From Mucilaginibacter sabulilitoris (GTDB lineage Bacteria > Bacteroidota > Bacteroidia > Sphingobacteriales > Sphingobacteriaceae): 64,000 nt of DNA. Shown piece after piece: positions 18,217 through 27,611 of this stretch. Both the position numbers and the translations under genes were made by a program. Location of the stretch: positions 5,518,001-5,582,000 of the forward strand of contig NZ_CP139558.1 of the NCBI RefSeq assembly GCF_034262375.1, given 5' to 3'. A model generated the notes under the pieces. The model worked only from the letters and a program-made list of their open reading frames with translations. It did no database searches and was not told the DNA's origin. How positions within the stretch are numbered: position 1 is the stretch's first letter; each line of letters begins with the position of its first letter.

Positions 18217-20229
18217 TCAGGCTTCTGCCATTTGTTTTAAGGCGGCGGCCGTGTTATTAGCAGGTAATCCGCAGGTTTTATCTTTACAAACAAAAATTTG
18301 TGTTGACATACCAAACTTATCCTGCAACAAAGGTAAACTTCCTTTTGTACCACCCAACATTATTTTGTTGGGTATGTAATTATTTTCCATTTCCTTTCGC
18401 ATAGTTTCGGCTTCGGTACCTGTTATTGCAATTTCATAGGTTCCAAATACTTCTTCCAGCAATAATATGGTCCAGTTTGAATAAGCTGTACTATATTTAG
18501 CCAGTTGCGGCATTATATTGCGCAACAGCTGCGCCGAAACTGCTGCATACCTTTCTTCATCAAAAAGCAAGCCTAACTTTTTAAGGTTGCGTGCCATGAC
18601 CGAATTACTGGCCGGGGTTACCCCATCCATAATTTCCGATTTTCGTGCTATCAATTGTTCATCATCATCGGCTGTGTAAAAGAAAACACCGCTTTGTTCA
18701 TCATAATAATGCGCTATGGCGCTATCAGCCAATTCTTTGGCTTGTTGCAGCCAGGTTTCATCAAAAGTAATTTCGTACAGGCTTATAAACGCGTCTATAA
18801 CATTAGCATAATCATCTAAAAACGCTACAGGGCTATCATCTGCCGTATTGCTGTTATAAACCCTTGATAGCCTGCCATTTTGGCTTAGTAAATTATTAAC
18901 AATAAATCCGGCATTTTTAAGTGCCAATTCAAGATATGCCGGTTTATCAAAAGCACGGTACGCATTGCACAGGCCTTTTAGCATTAAGCCATTCCATGAT
19001 GCCAGGATCTTATTATCGAGGCCCGGTCTTATGCGGTACCTGCGGGCCTCAAATACTTTTTTGCGGCTTGCCTTTATTTGTATCAACAGGTCATCAACTC
19101 CAAGTCCCAATTTCTTAGCCAGTTGTTCGTCGGTTTCCCTGCGAAATAAAACATTAGAATGTTCCTCTTCCCAATTGCCATCATCGGTAATATGGTAGTA
19201 AATACAGAACAAGTCTGCATCTTTTTCTAAAATCTGTTCAATTTCCGCTTTGGTAAAAATATAAAACTTGCCCTCTACTCCTTCACTGTCGGCATCAAGC
19301 GCAGAATAAAAGCCCAGATCTGGTGAGGCCAGCTCTCTTGTAGAAAATTCAATAATCTCATCTACTACCTGCTCGTACAGTGGGTCGTGGCTCCAGGTAT
19401 TTGCATCGGCATACAAGCTGATCAACTGGGCATTATCGTACAGCATTTTTTCAAAATGCGGCACATGCCAGCGACCATCAACCGAATAGCGGGCAAAGCC
19501 CCCGCCTATATGATCATAAATGCCGCCATAGGCCATTTTATGTAAGGTGAGTTTTACCTGTTTGGCAATTTCATCGTCTTTCATTAAATGGGCATAGCGC
19601 ATGAGCAATTGCCAGTTGTAGGGCTGCGGAAATTTAGGCGCGCTACCGGTGCCGCCTTCATATTTATCAAAATAACGTTTCCAGTTGTCACCAATCAGTT
19701 CCAGGTCGGCTTTGGTATATTCAGGCTGTTCTGCAATAAATTCTATCGATTCATATTGCCGGATGCCTTCGGTAAGGCGTACGGCATACTCTTCGGCTTC
19801 TTCAGGTTTTTGTTTATAAAAATCGGCGAGGTTAAATAATAAAGATGTCCAGTCGTTTTTCCGGAAGTATGTACCTCCATATATGGGTCGCTGGTCGGGC
19901 AGGCAGATACAGTTAAGCGGCCATCCGCCACGACCGCTCATAAGGGTTACCGCGCTCATATATATCTGATCAACATCAGGGCGTTCTTCCCTGTCCACTT
20001 TAATGCAAACAAAATATTCGTTCATCACGGCGGCAACCGCATCGTCTTCAAAACTTTCGTGTTCCATTACATGGCACCAATGGCAGGCAGAATAACCAAT
20101 ACTCACCAGTATGAGCTTATTTTCGGCTTTCGCCTTATCCAGGGCTTCTTTACCCCAGGGATACCAATTTACCGGATTATTGGCATGTTGCAATAAATAA
20201 GGAGATGTTGAATTAGCCAGGCGGTTCAT
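18217..20229 (-). CDS. Thioredoxin-domain protein of the YyaL/DUF255 family
   Basis: About 670 residues when started at the ATG at 20229, which gives MNRLANSTSPYLLQHANNP, the conserved family N-terminus. The longer upstream frame adds 38 residues unlike the family, so I reject it. The thioredoxin-like domain has GYSACHWCHVMEHESFEDD with a CxxC pair. The remaining two-thirds is an (alpha/alpha)6 barrel like that of N-acylglucosamine epimerases and glycosidases (HFEKMLYDNAQL, ASWNGLMLKGL). The biochemical activity of this widely conserved family is not settled. It is cytoplasmic and pairs with the SlyD-like gene downstream. Confidence 0.88.
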   Translation of the reverse strand: MNRLANSTSPYLLQHANNPVNWYPWGKEALDKAKAENKLILVSIGYSACHWCHVMEHESFEDDAVAAVMNEYFVCIKVDREERPDVDQIYMSAVTLMSGRGGWPLNCICLPDQRPIYGGTYFRKNDWTSLLFNLADFYKQKPEEAEEYAVRLTEGIRQYESIEFIAEQPEYTKADLELIGDNWKRYFDKYEGGTGSAPKFPQPYNWQLLMRYAHLMKDDEIAKQVKLTLHKMAYGGIYDHIGGGFARYSVDGRWHVPHFEKMLYDNAQLISLYADANTWSHDPLYEQVVDEIIEFSTRELASPDLGFYSALDADSEGVEGKFYIFTKAEIEQILEKDADLFCIYYHITDDGNWEEEHSNVLFRRETDEQLAKKLGLGVDDLLIQIKASRKKVFEARRYRIRPGLDNKILASWNGLMLKGLCNAYRAFDKPAYLELALKNAGFIVNNLLSQNGRLSRVYNSNTADDSPVAFLDDYANVIDAFISLYEITFDETWLQQAKELADSAIAHYYDEQSGVFFYTADDDEQLIARKSEIMDGVTPASNSVMARNLKKLGLLFDEERYAAVSAQLLRNIMPQLAKYSTAYSNWTILLLEEVFGTYEIAITGTEAETMRKEMENNYIPNKIMLGGTKGSLPLLQDKFGMSTQIFVCKDKTCGLPANNTAAALKQMAEA

Positions 20230-20614
20230 AAGCAGATGTTGTTTGATTGCAAATATGCGGATATAAAAGTACCTGTAAAGTATACCGGGTTTATTTGTAA
20301 AAGTTTTTACTGAGAAGTGTTTTTTATAATGAAAGCGACTCACCCGGTCTGCGCTTCACTGGGCGACCCTCGTCGTAAGCCTCACCCAACCCTCCTAAAG
20401 GAGAGGGCTTTAAAATGTTTTTTTTAGTCTCCCCTTTGAGGGGAGATTTAGAGGGGGCTTCAGGCGCAGGCAGGGTGATTTAAATAGTAACAATCCCATT
20501 ACTCTCCCTATAAAAATAAGCGAAATTCACTTATAAGCAACCGGTTATGTATTCAAATTGTCAACTTCACAAATTATTTACGTTTCTTTGCGCCTTTATT
20601 TTTAAAAAACTCGA
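20230..20614. other. Gene-free gap with a GC-rich palindromic repeat
   Basis: 385 bases between divergent genes. Positions 20341-20480 hold a repeat-like block with words CTCACCCAACCCTCCTAAAG and TCTCCCCTTTGAGGGGAG, the latter a perfect palindromic core. The 20555-20590 stretch probably carries the M1 peptidase promoter (ATTG, 19 bases, TACGTTTC), but both boxes are degenerate. Confidence 0.5.
20341..20480. repeat. Dispersed repeat with TCTCCCCTTTGAGGGGAG core
   Basis: A GC-rich island in an AT-rich gap. It contains CCTCCTAAAGGAGAGG and CTCCCCTTTGAGGGGAG hairpins and outer complementary words (CACCCGGTCTGCGC near the start, GCGCAGGCAGGGTG at the end). The outer arms suggest one long, mobile-like inverted-repeat element without coding capacity. 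Confidence 0.65.
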
Positions 20615-22579
20615 ATGCGCTATTTTAAACTGATCGACCTTTTATGCGCACTGGGCTTAATGGCCGGTGCAATACCCGTGGCAGCGCAAACTGCCGATAC
20701 CTCAAAATACAATCACCAGGATGTGTTTGGCCCAGTTACCTGGCCTGTTACCGGCGAAAACACCCGGTCGGCAGGTGGTCAACCTTCCCCTAACTACTGG
20801 CAAAACCGTGCCGACTACCAGATAAAAGCGACCCTGAACGAAGGCCGCGATACCACTATAAATGGTGAAGTTACCATTACCTACACTAATAACAGCCCTG
20901 ATAAGCTGGACTATCTATGGTTACAATTAGATCAGAACCTGTTCCGTCCCGACTCACGCGGCGCAGCAACTACGCCGGTATCGGGCGATCGTTTTGATGT
21001 ACGTGGTTTTAGCAGAGGCGGGTACCACATTGGTTCGGTAACAGTTACGTATAAAGGCGAAACTTATACCACTACCCCCGTTATAACCGATGCCCGTATG
21101 CAGCTGCGTTTAAAAACACCGCTTGATGCTAAAGGCGAAAAAATACAGGTAAAGATCAATTATGATTTTGCCATCCCCTTTTATGGAGCCGACCGCATGG
21201 GCCGCAAAAAGTTTAAACAGGGTTATGTTTATGAAATAGCGCAGTGGTACCCCCGCATGTGTGTGTATGATGATGTAGAAGGATGGAACACACTGCCTTA
21301 CATGGGCCTTGGTGAGTTTTACTGTGAATACGGCAACTTTGATTATTATATAACTGCTCCTGCAAATATGATTGTAGTTGGTTCCGGCGATCTGCAAAAC
21401 CCGGAGGAAGTACTTTCCGCAACACAAATCAGCAGGCTTGCCAAAGCAAAGGAAAACGACAAAACAGAAATGATTGTTAAACCGGAAGAAGTTGGCAAAG
21501 GTGCAACCCGTCCGTTTAAAGGCACCTTAACCTGGCACTATAAAATGGAAAACAGCCGCGACATTGCCTGGGGTGCGTCGAACGCGTTCATATGGGATGC
21601 CGCCCGCGTTAATTTCCCATCTGGTCGTAAAGGCATTGCCATGTCGGCCTATCCGGTTGAAAGCGCTGGTAACGATGCCTGGGGTCGCTCAACCGAGTAC
21701 CTGAAAAACAGCATGGAGATCTATTCAAAAGCCTATTTTGAATACCCGTGGAACTCAGCCGTTAACGTATCTGGTGTGGCTTTGGGTATGGAGTATCCGG
21801 GAACTATATTTTGCCTGAGCAACTTTAAAAAAGGACAGCTCTGGGGCGATGTTACACATGAAATTGGCCATAACTGGTTCCCTATGATTGTAGGATCAAA
21901 CGAACGCAAATACATGTGGATGGATGAGGGTTTTAACACTTTCATTAACGAGTATGCCTCCCAGCAGTTTAATAACGGCGAATACAACGACACTACCAAG
22001 CAGGCTCAAACCATATTGGCTTCTTTTCGTAACAGCAAAGACCCGTTGATGACTGCTCCTGAAGCTATCGGCCTGAACGACTATGGCCAATACTATAACA
22101 AAACAGCTTTAGGCTTGGATATGCTTCGCAATGTAGTGCTTGGTCCGGAGCGTTTTGACTATGCCTTCCGCGAGTACATCAAACACTGGGCGTTTAAACA
22201 CCCACTACCTTATGACCTTTTCAGGGCCATGAACGATGCTGCAGGCGAAGACCTCAACTGGTTCTGGAAACCCTGGTTCTTTACCACCTGGAAAATTGAC
22301 CAGGCCGTAAACAATGTAAAATATATTGACAACAATGCAGCGAATGGCGCAATGATCACGCTAACCAATAACGAAAAAATGGCGATGCCTGTAGACATGA
22401 AAATTACACAGGCCAATGGCAAAACAGAAACATTGCATCTGCCGGTAAACATTTGGCAGCGTGGCGGCGTGTGGACATTCAAATACCCATCCACAACACC
22501 TATCAAAACTATTGTGATAGACCCGAATCATGAGTTACCGGATATTGATCTTAAAAACAATGTTTACAGAATGAATTAA
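20615..22579 (+). CDS. Secreted M1-family metallopeptidase
   Basis: A 654-residue exported zinc peptidase. It has a signal peptide (residues 1-25, cleavage near AAAQ-like VAAQ). The M1 zinc site is complete: HEIGH with His415 and His419, Glu416 as base, and Glu438 after exactly 18 residues (MWMDEGFN). ALGMEYPGTIF stands in for the exopeptidase GAMEN motif. The N-terminal region (nt about 20800-21500) is the beta-sandwich domain. Likely role: trimming peptides in the periplasm or outside the cell. It is closed by a strong terminator at 22600-22638. Confidence 0.92.
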   Translation: MRYFKLIDLLCALGLMAGAIPVAAQTADTSKYNHQDVFGPVTWPVTGENTRSAGGQPSPNYWQNRADYQIKATLNEGRDTTINGEVTITYTNNSPDKLDYLWLQLDQNLFRPDSRGAATTPVSGDRFDVRGFSRGGYHIGSVTVTYKGETYTTTPVITDARMQLRLKTPLDAKGEKIQVKINYDFAIPFYGADRMGRKKFKQGYVYEIAQWYPRMCVYDDVEGWNTLPYMGLGEFYCEYGNFDYYITAPANMIVVGSGDLQNPEEVLSATQISRLAKAKENDKTEMIVKPEEVGKGATRPFKGTLTWHYKMENSRDIAWGASNAFIWDAARVNFPSGRKGIAMSAYPVESAGNDAWGRSTEYLKNSMEIYSKAYFEYPWNSAVNVSGVALGMEYPGTIFCLSNFKKGQLWGDVTHEIGHNWFPMIVGSNERKYMWMDEGFNTFINEYASQQFNNGEYNDTTKQAQTILASFRNSKDPLMTAPEAIGLNDYGQYYNKTALGLDMLRNVVLGPERFDYAFREYIKHWAFKHPLPYDLFRAMNDAAGEDLNWFWKPWFFTTWKIDQAVNNVKYIDNNAANGAMITLTNNEKMAMPVDMKITQANGKTETLHLPVNIWQRGGVWTFKYPSTTPIKTIVIDPNHELPDIDLKNNVYRMN

Positions 22580-22599
22580 GATTCAATTCTCGAACAAAT

Positions 22600-22638
22600 A
22601 AAAAACAGCGATGAGGCTTTGCTTCATCGCTGTTTTTT
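22600..22638 (+). terminator. Rho-independent terminator after the M1 peptidase
   Basis: ACAGCGATGA and TCATCGCTGT form a 10-base stem, followed by a run of seven T. Confidence 0.9.
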
Positions 22639-22656
22639 TATACTTTTCTTCCCTTT

Positions 22657-24498
22657 ATGAAGAAATATCTTTTTTCCTTTTCTCTCTTCGCTTTCCTGTT
22701 AATTACAAGCCTTGATGCATTAGCTCAAACTCCACAATCATGTCCGGCAACCGCCAAACGTCATCAATCCCCCGCAAAAACAACATATTATATCAACCCG
22801 CAAACCGGCGATGACGGTAACACAGGCATCAACAGTAAAATGCCCTGGAAAACTTTTAAACCTGTAAACAGCCTCATGCTTGCCGCGGGCGACAAAATAG
22901 AGATCATGGCTCCCGGCGATTTTAACGAGTCGTTGGTATTAATAGCAAAAGGTAAGAGCATGGCACATGTTACGGTAAACTTCGCGCCGGGTACATATAA
23001 CTTTTACCCAAAAAATGCTTTTAAAAAACAGTTCCATATCTCCAACACCAATGATAAACCTTATGAGCTAAAGGCAATTGCGCTTTATATAAACAACTGC
23101 CGCTTTGTTGATATAAAAGCACAGGGTGCTAAAATACTGTTACACGGTAAAATGATAGAAACCTGTGTAGATCATAGCGAAAACGTCAGCATTAGCGGCA
23201 TTACTTATGACTACTTCCGCCCTACAGTATCCGAATTGCAGGTTATGAATACCGGGCCGAATTTTGCCGATCTAAAAATCCATCCTGATTCTAAATATAG
23301 TATTAAGGATAGCCTGCTCACCTGGGAAGGCGAAGGCTGGCGACACAAGCCAATCGAACTATGGCAGGTGCTTGATCGGCAAACTGGCGATCTGCAGCGG
23401 ACCGACATTGCCGTAAATGATATTAAATATGCAGAAACCGATAATAATATGGTTCGCGCCTATTTTAAAAAGGATCCCGGATTTAAAACCGGATTGATCT
23501 ATCAAAACCGCGATGTAACCCGCGATTGTGCGGGCATTTTTATACAGCGCAGTAAAAACATCATCCTTAAAAATATTCGCATCAATTTTATGCACGGCAT
23601 GGGTGTGGTGAACCAGTTTTGTGAAAACATCAGCATGGATGGTGTTAGCGTTAAACCTGATCCAAAATCGGGACGTACCTGCTCAGCCTGGGCCGACATA
23701 CTCCACTTTTCGGGTTGCCGTGGTAAAATCGAGATCAAAAACTCCTATCTTTCAGGAGCTAATGATGATGCTATTAATGTTCATGGTACTTATTTAAGAA
23801 TCATGGAATCGCCCAAACCTAACCAGGTCAGAGTACAGTTTATGCATGATCAAACCTATGGGTTCGATGCTTTTACAGCCGGTGATAGTATAGCTTTTAT
23901 CCACTCCGAAAGTTTACAGCAATACGCAGATAACCTGGTTGTAAATGCTAAAAAACTCAACGATAAAGAAATGCTGCTTACTCTAAAAAGGTCTGTACCT
24001 GGTGGCATTAACCCTAAAGATGTAATAGAGAATACCACCTGGACACCACAGGTTTGGATACATCGCGATACTATTACCAAAATACCAACCCGCGGCGTAT
24101 TGGTGACCAGCAGGCGCAAAGTAATTATCGAGGACAATATTTTTCTGCATATCCACATGAGCGCTATATCCATTGCCGATGACGCGGCCAGCTGGTATGA
24201 ATCGGGCATGGTAAAAAATTTAACTATCCGCCATAACCGTTTTGTTCAATGCGGCGAGCCGGTAATTATCATTTGCCCTGAAAATACCCAATCGAACACG
24301 GCGGTGCATCAAAATATATCTATCATCAATAACAATTTTGATTTACAGGGGCAGCAGGTACTTTCGGCCAAAAGCACTTCGGGCGTACAGTTCCTGAACA
24401 ATAACATTAAAGCAAGAAAGGTAGCTGATATAAAGGATATGATGACTATGAAGGATTGCACCGGAGTAAAAACATCAGGTAATACCATCAGCCAATAG
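22657..24498 (+). CDS. GH110-like alpha-1,3-galactosidase (parallel beta-helix)
   Basis: A 613-residue secreted protein with a Sec signal (ending LDALAQ, about residue 24). The right-handed beta-helix is evident from repeated NIxxxN-type rungs. The block GRTCSAWADILHFSGCRG followed by SGANDDAINVHGTY closely fits GH110 alpha-1,3-galactosidases, in which Asp residues of this region serve the inverting mechanism (family knowledge; exact residues not verified). Such enzymes release terminal alpha-1,3-galactose, as in blood-group-B-type or algal/plant glycans. It has its own terminator downstream. No SusCD pair is nearby. Confidence 0.85.
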   Translation: MKKYLFSFSLFAFLLITSLDALAQTPQSCPATAKRHQSPAKTTYYINPQTGDDGNTGINSKMPWKTFKPVNSLMLAAGDKIEIMAPGDFNESLVLIAKGKSMAHVTVNFAPGTYNFYPKNAFKKQFHISNTNDKPYELKAIALYINNCRFVDIKAQGAKILLHGKMIETCVDHSENVSISGITYDYFRPTVSELQVMNTGPNFADLKIHPDSKYSIKDSLLTWEGEGWRHKPIELWQVLDRQTGDLQRTDIAVNDIKYAETDNNMVRAYFKKDPGFKTGLIYQNRDVTRDCAGIFIQRSKNIILKNIRINFMHGMGVVNQFCENISMDGVSVKPDPKSGRTCSAWADILHFSGCRGKIEIKNSYLSGANDDAINVHGTYLRIMESPKPNQVRVQFMHDQTYGFDAFTAGDSIAFIHSESLQQYADNLVVNAKKLNDKEMLLTLKRSVPGGINPKDVIENTTWTPQVWIHRDTITKIPTRGVLVTSRRKVIIEDNIFLHIHMSAISIADDAASWYESGMVKNLTIRHNRFVQCGEPVIIICPENTQSNTAVHQNISIINNNFDLQGQQVLSAKSTSGVQFLNNNIKARKVADIKDMMTMKDCTGVKTSGNTISQ

Positions 24499-24522
24499 AT
24501 TTTTTCTTTGTTACTATAATAA

Positions 24523-24557
24523 ATAGCGATGGGCGAAAACCACATCGCTATTTTTTT
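24523..24557 (+). terminator. Rho-independent terminator after the GH110 gene
   Basis: AATAGCGATG and CATCGCTATT pair around a GGCGAAAACCA loop, followed by a run of T. Confidence 0.85.
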
Positions 24558-24610
24558 GCATGCCGTGCGGTTTATGCTTAATATTATAACAAACTTTAAA
24601 TTAAACCTTT

Positions 24611-26032
24611 ATGGCCTGCATCAAGACGTTTATTTCCGTTATCATATTTGCATTTATTTTATCTACCAACGCACTATCGCAAACAAGTCATAAGCTCAGG
24701 GTGTTGGTGTTAACCGACATTGAAGCCGACCCGGATGATTCTCAATCCATGATCAGATTTTTGACCTACAGCAACCAGTGGGATATTGAGGGTTTAATTG
24801 CCACTACTTCCATCCACCAAAAAACCCGGGTAGCGCCCGAAACCGTACGTGAAATTTTAAACGCCTATAAAAAAGTCCAGCCCAATTTATTAAAGCATGA
24901 AAAAGGGTATCCCACCTTTGAATATTTAAGTGCGAAGGTAAAAAAAGGGCTGCCGGTTTATGGCATGGAGGGTGTTGGTAAAAACCACGATTCGGAAGGT
25001 TCTGAGTGGATCATTAAAACACTTGAACAGCATGATGCACGACCAGTATGGATATGCGCATGGGGTGGCACCAACTGCCTGGCGCAGGCTTTATGGAAAA
25101 TTCAACAAACCAAACCGGCTGCTGAGGCACAGGCTTTATATAAAAAGATAAGGGTTTACACCATTTCAGATCAAGATGATTCCGGTCCATGGATTCGTAA
25201 AACTTTCCCCGGTTTGTTTTATGTGTGCAGTCCGGGTTATACCTATGGGCAGGCAACATGGCTGGGTATGTCATTTTCTTTCCCCGGCTCAAATACACAG
25301 GTAATTAGTAACGATTGGCTGGCCAAAAACATACAGCAGGGCCATGGACCACTGGGTGCTGCCTACCCCGACGTTGCTTATGGCATGGAAGGTGATTCTC
25401 CGTCTTTCTTGGGGTTAATTCAGAATGGATTGAATGACCCGGAGCATCCAAACTATGGCGGCTGGGGTGGCAGGTATGAGTTTTACACTCCGCCATTATC
25501 AAAAGCACCTGATCCCTTTGCGCGACCAAACTGGCCTGTTACAGAGCAGGAAACCCGCCCGCTTTGGGCTAATGCAGAAGATTCCGTTTATGTCGATATT
25601 GATAGAAAAGGTTACAAAAGCATTCAAGCCACTATATGGCGATGGCGTCAAGAATTTCAGAATGATTTTGCAGCCCGCATGACCTGGACTACCCGAAATT
25701 ACGCCGCAACCAACCATCCGCCTGTACCCATGTTGGCTCATGCCGATCATTTCACCGTAAAATCCGGACAACTATTTCATTTAAACGCGAAGGGAACTCA
25801 CGATCCTGACGGCGATTCGTTAAGTTATTTATGGTTTCAATACCCCGAAGCCGGAACCTATAAAGGTCTGGTAAGCTTTAAACCATACTCATCCAACCTG
25901 TATGATCTGCCTGTTACGGCGCCGGTAGTGACATCGGCGCAAACCATTCATTTTATTTTAAAAGTTACAGATAAAGGCACGCCGGCTTTAACCCGGTACA
26001 AGCGTGTAATTGTAACCGTGCTTCCCGGATAA
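24611..26032 (+). CDS. DUF1593 (nucleoside-hydrolase-like) secreted protein
   Basis: A 473-residue protein with a signal peptide (cleavage near NALSQ, about residue 23). The N-terminal domain starts RVLVLTDIEADPDDSQSM, whose DxExDPDD acidic loop resembles the Ca-binding DxDxxxDD of nucleoside hydrolases. The C-terminal ~120 residues (HADHFTVKSGQLFHLNAKG onward, GTHDPDGDSLSYLW) form an Ig/PKD-like or cadherin-like beta-sandwich. The family occurs in polysaccharide-use loci and is thought to act on glycans, but no activity can be assigned from sequence. Confidence 0.85.
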   Translation: MACIKTFISVIIFAFILSTNALSQTSHKLRVLVLTDIEADPDDSQSMIRFLTYSNQWDIEGLIATTSIHQKTRVAPETVREILNAYKKVQPNLLKHEKGYPTFEYLSAKVKKGLPVYGMEGVGKNHDSEGSEWIIKTLEQHDARPVWICAWGGTNCLAQALWKIQQTKPAAEAQALYKKIRVYTISDQDDSGPWIRKTFPGLFYVCSPGYTYGQATWLGMSFSFPGSNTQVISNDWLAKNIQQGHGPLGAAYPDVAYGMEGDSPSFLGLIQNGLNDPEHPNYGGWGGRYEFYTPPLSKAPDPFARPNWPVTEQETRPLWANAEDSVYVDIDRKGYKSIQATIWRWRQEFQNDFAARMTWTTRNYAATNHPPVPMLAHADHFTVKSGQLFHLNAKGTHDPDGDSLSYLWFQYPEAGTYKGLVSFKPYSSNLYDLPVTAPVVTSAQTIHFILKVTDKGTPALTRYKRVIVTVLPG

Positions 26033-26116
26033 TGAGGTCTTCAAAACTTTTTGAATGCATTTTAGAAAAGTTTGCTTATATATGCCCTCAAATTTGTATA
26101 AATCTATTTCGCATTT

Positions 26117-27310
26117 ATGATCATTGAACCAAGAATACGCGGCTTTATTTGTTTGACTACCCATCCAAAAGGCTGTGAGCAAAATGTTATAAACCAGATT
26201 AATTACGTAAAATCAAAAGGTGCTATCAATGGCGGCAAAAAAGCTTTGATCATTGGCGCTTCAACCGGCTTCGGGCTGGCATCCAGGATCACCAGCGCGT
26301 TTGGTGCCGGAGCATCAACCATCGGTGTTTACTTTGAAAAACCACCTGCCGAAGGCAAACCTGCATCTGCCGGATGGTATAATACCGCGGCGTTTGAAAA
26401 ACAGGCCCACGAAGCAGGTTTATATGCCAAAAGTATAAATGGCGATGCTTTTTCTGACGAGATCAAACAAAAAACCATCGATCTGATCAAGGCAGATCTG
26501 GGTCAGGTTGACCTGGTGATATACAGTCTGGCTTCTCCGCGCAGAACTAATCCTAAAACTGGTATCACCCATAACTCGGTGTTAAAACCCATTGGTGAAG
26601 TATTCACCAATAAAACGGTTGATTTTCACACCGGGGTGGTATCTGAAATTTCAATAAACCCTGCTAACGAAGAGGAAATAGCCAATACCGTTGCCGTTAT
26701 GGGCGGAGAAGACTGGCAATTCTGGATCGATGACCTAAAAAAGGCCGGTGTTTTGGCTGATGGCGTACTCACTGTTGCTTACTCCTATATTGGCCCCGCA
26801 GTTACCGAAAAGGTTTACCGTAAAGGCACCATCGGTAGGGCTAAAGACCATCTGGAGGCTACTGCAAAACAGATCAACGAACAGTTGAAAGATATCAATG
26901 GCAAAGCGCTGGTATCGGTTAATAAGGCACTGGTAACACAAGCCAGTTCGGCTATTCCGGTTATTCCGCTTTATATTTCACTGCTTTATAAGATTATGAA
27001 GGCAGAGGGTATACATGAAGGCTGTATTGAGCAAATGCAGCGTTTATTTGAACAACGCCTCTATACCGGTGGTGAAATGCCTACCGACGAGCAGGGCCGT
27101 GTGCGCGTTGACGACTGGGAAATGCGCGACGATATTCAAGCCCAAGTAGCTGAATTGTGGCTACAATCAACCACCGAAACGCTGCCCGAACTGGGCGACC
27201 TGAAAGGCTATAAAACCGATTTCCTGAACCTGTTTGGTTTTGACGTTCCCGGAGTAAATTACCAGGAAGATGTGAACGAAATGGTAGCAGTACCGGGATT
27301 GGTGAGCTAA
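26117..27310 (+). CDS. fabV: Trans-2-enoyl-ACP/CoA reductase FabV
   Basis: A 397-residue NADH-dependent enoyl reductase, the usual length for FabV. The N-terminus MIIEPRIRGFICLTTHPKGC is characteristic. The cofactor site reads IIGASTGFGLASRI, and YSLASPRRTNPKTG and AYSYIGPAVTEKVYRKGTIG match the catalytic region. It does the last reduction of each fatty-acid elongation cycle. FabV enzymes are typically insensitive to triclosan (family knowledge). It is monocistronic, with a palindromic terminator directly downstream. Confidence 0.93.
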   Translation: MIIEPRIRGFICLTTHPKGCEQNVINQINYVKSKGAINGGKKALIIGASTGFGLASRITSAFGAGASTIGVYFEKPPAEGKPASAGWYNTAAFEKQAHEAGLYAKSINGDAFSDEIKQKTIDLIKADLGQVDLVIYSLASPRRTNPKTGITHNSVLKPIGEVFTNKTVDFHTGVVSEISINPANEEEIANTVAVMGGEDWQFWIDDLKKAGVLADGVLTVAYSYIGPAVTEKVYRKGTIGRAKDHLEATAKQINEQLKDINGKALVSVNKALVTQASSAIPVIPLYISLLYKIMKAEGIHEGCIEQMQRLFEQRLYTGGEMPTDEQGRVRVDDWEMRDDIQAQVAELWLQSTTETLPELGDLKGYKTDFLNLFGFDVPGVNYQEDVNEMVAVPGLVS

Positions 27311-27322
27311 AAACTTCTTTGC

Positions 27323-27362
27323 AGACTTACGAAGTTTTAAAAACTTCGTAAGTCTCTTTTTT
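27323..27362 (+). terminator. Palindromic terminator, repeated elsewhere in the window
   Basis: AGACTTACGAAGTTTT and its complement form a 16-base stem with a single-base loop, followed by CTTTTTT. Nearly the same palindrome recurs at 53530-53562, so it is a dispersed element used as a terminator. Confidence 0.85.
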
Positions 27363-27404
27363 ATCAAGCAACGTATATTAACGGCATACCGGATAAAATT
27401 AAAT

Positions 27405-27608
27405 TCATTCTACAAACTCCAGAATATCACCTGGCTGACAGTTCAATATACGGCATATCGCTTCAAGGGTTTCCAGTCTTACAGCTTTAGCTTTCCCGGT
27501 TTTAAGTATCGACAGATTGGCCATAGTAATGCCTACTTTTTCGCTAAGCTCTGTTAATGACATTTTTCGCTTTGCCATCATCACATCCAGATTTACAATT
27601 ATAGGCAT
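27405..27608 (-). CDS. Small XRE-type HTH regulator (YozG-like)
   Basis: A 67-residue stand-alone Cro/C1-type helix-turn-helix: MSLTELSEKVGITMANLSI is the helix 2-3 region, and RILNCQPGDILEF is the conserved end. Such tiny regulators are typically paired with a DUF2975 membrane protein, as here: it starts 3 bases after that gene's stop. A direct repeat upstream of the pair (28633-28669) may be its operator. Confidence 0.88.
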   Translation of the reverse strand: MPIIVNLDVMMAKRKMSLTELSEKVGITMANLSILKTGKAKAVRLETLEAICRILNCQPGDILEFVE

Positions 27609-27611
27609 GAT

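Noticed and set aside
18217..20343. Long start of the YyaL-like gene at 20343
   Set aside because: The extra 38 residues are unlike the family, and the ATG at 20229 gives the conserved N-terminus.
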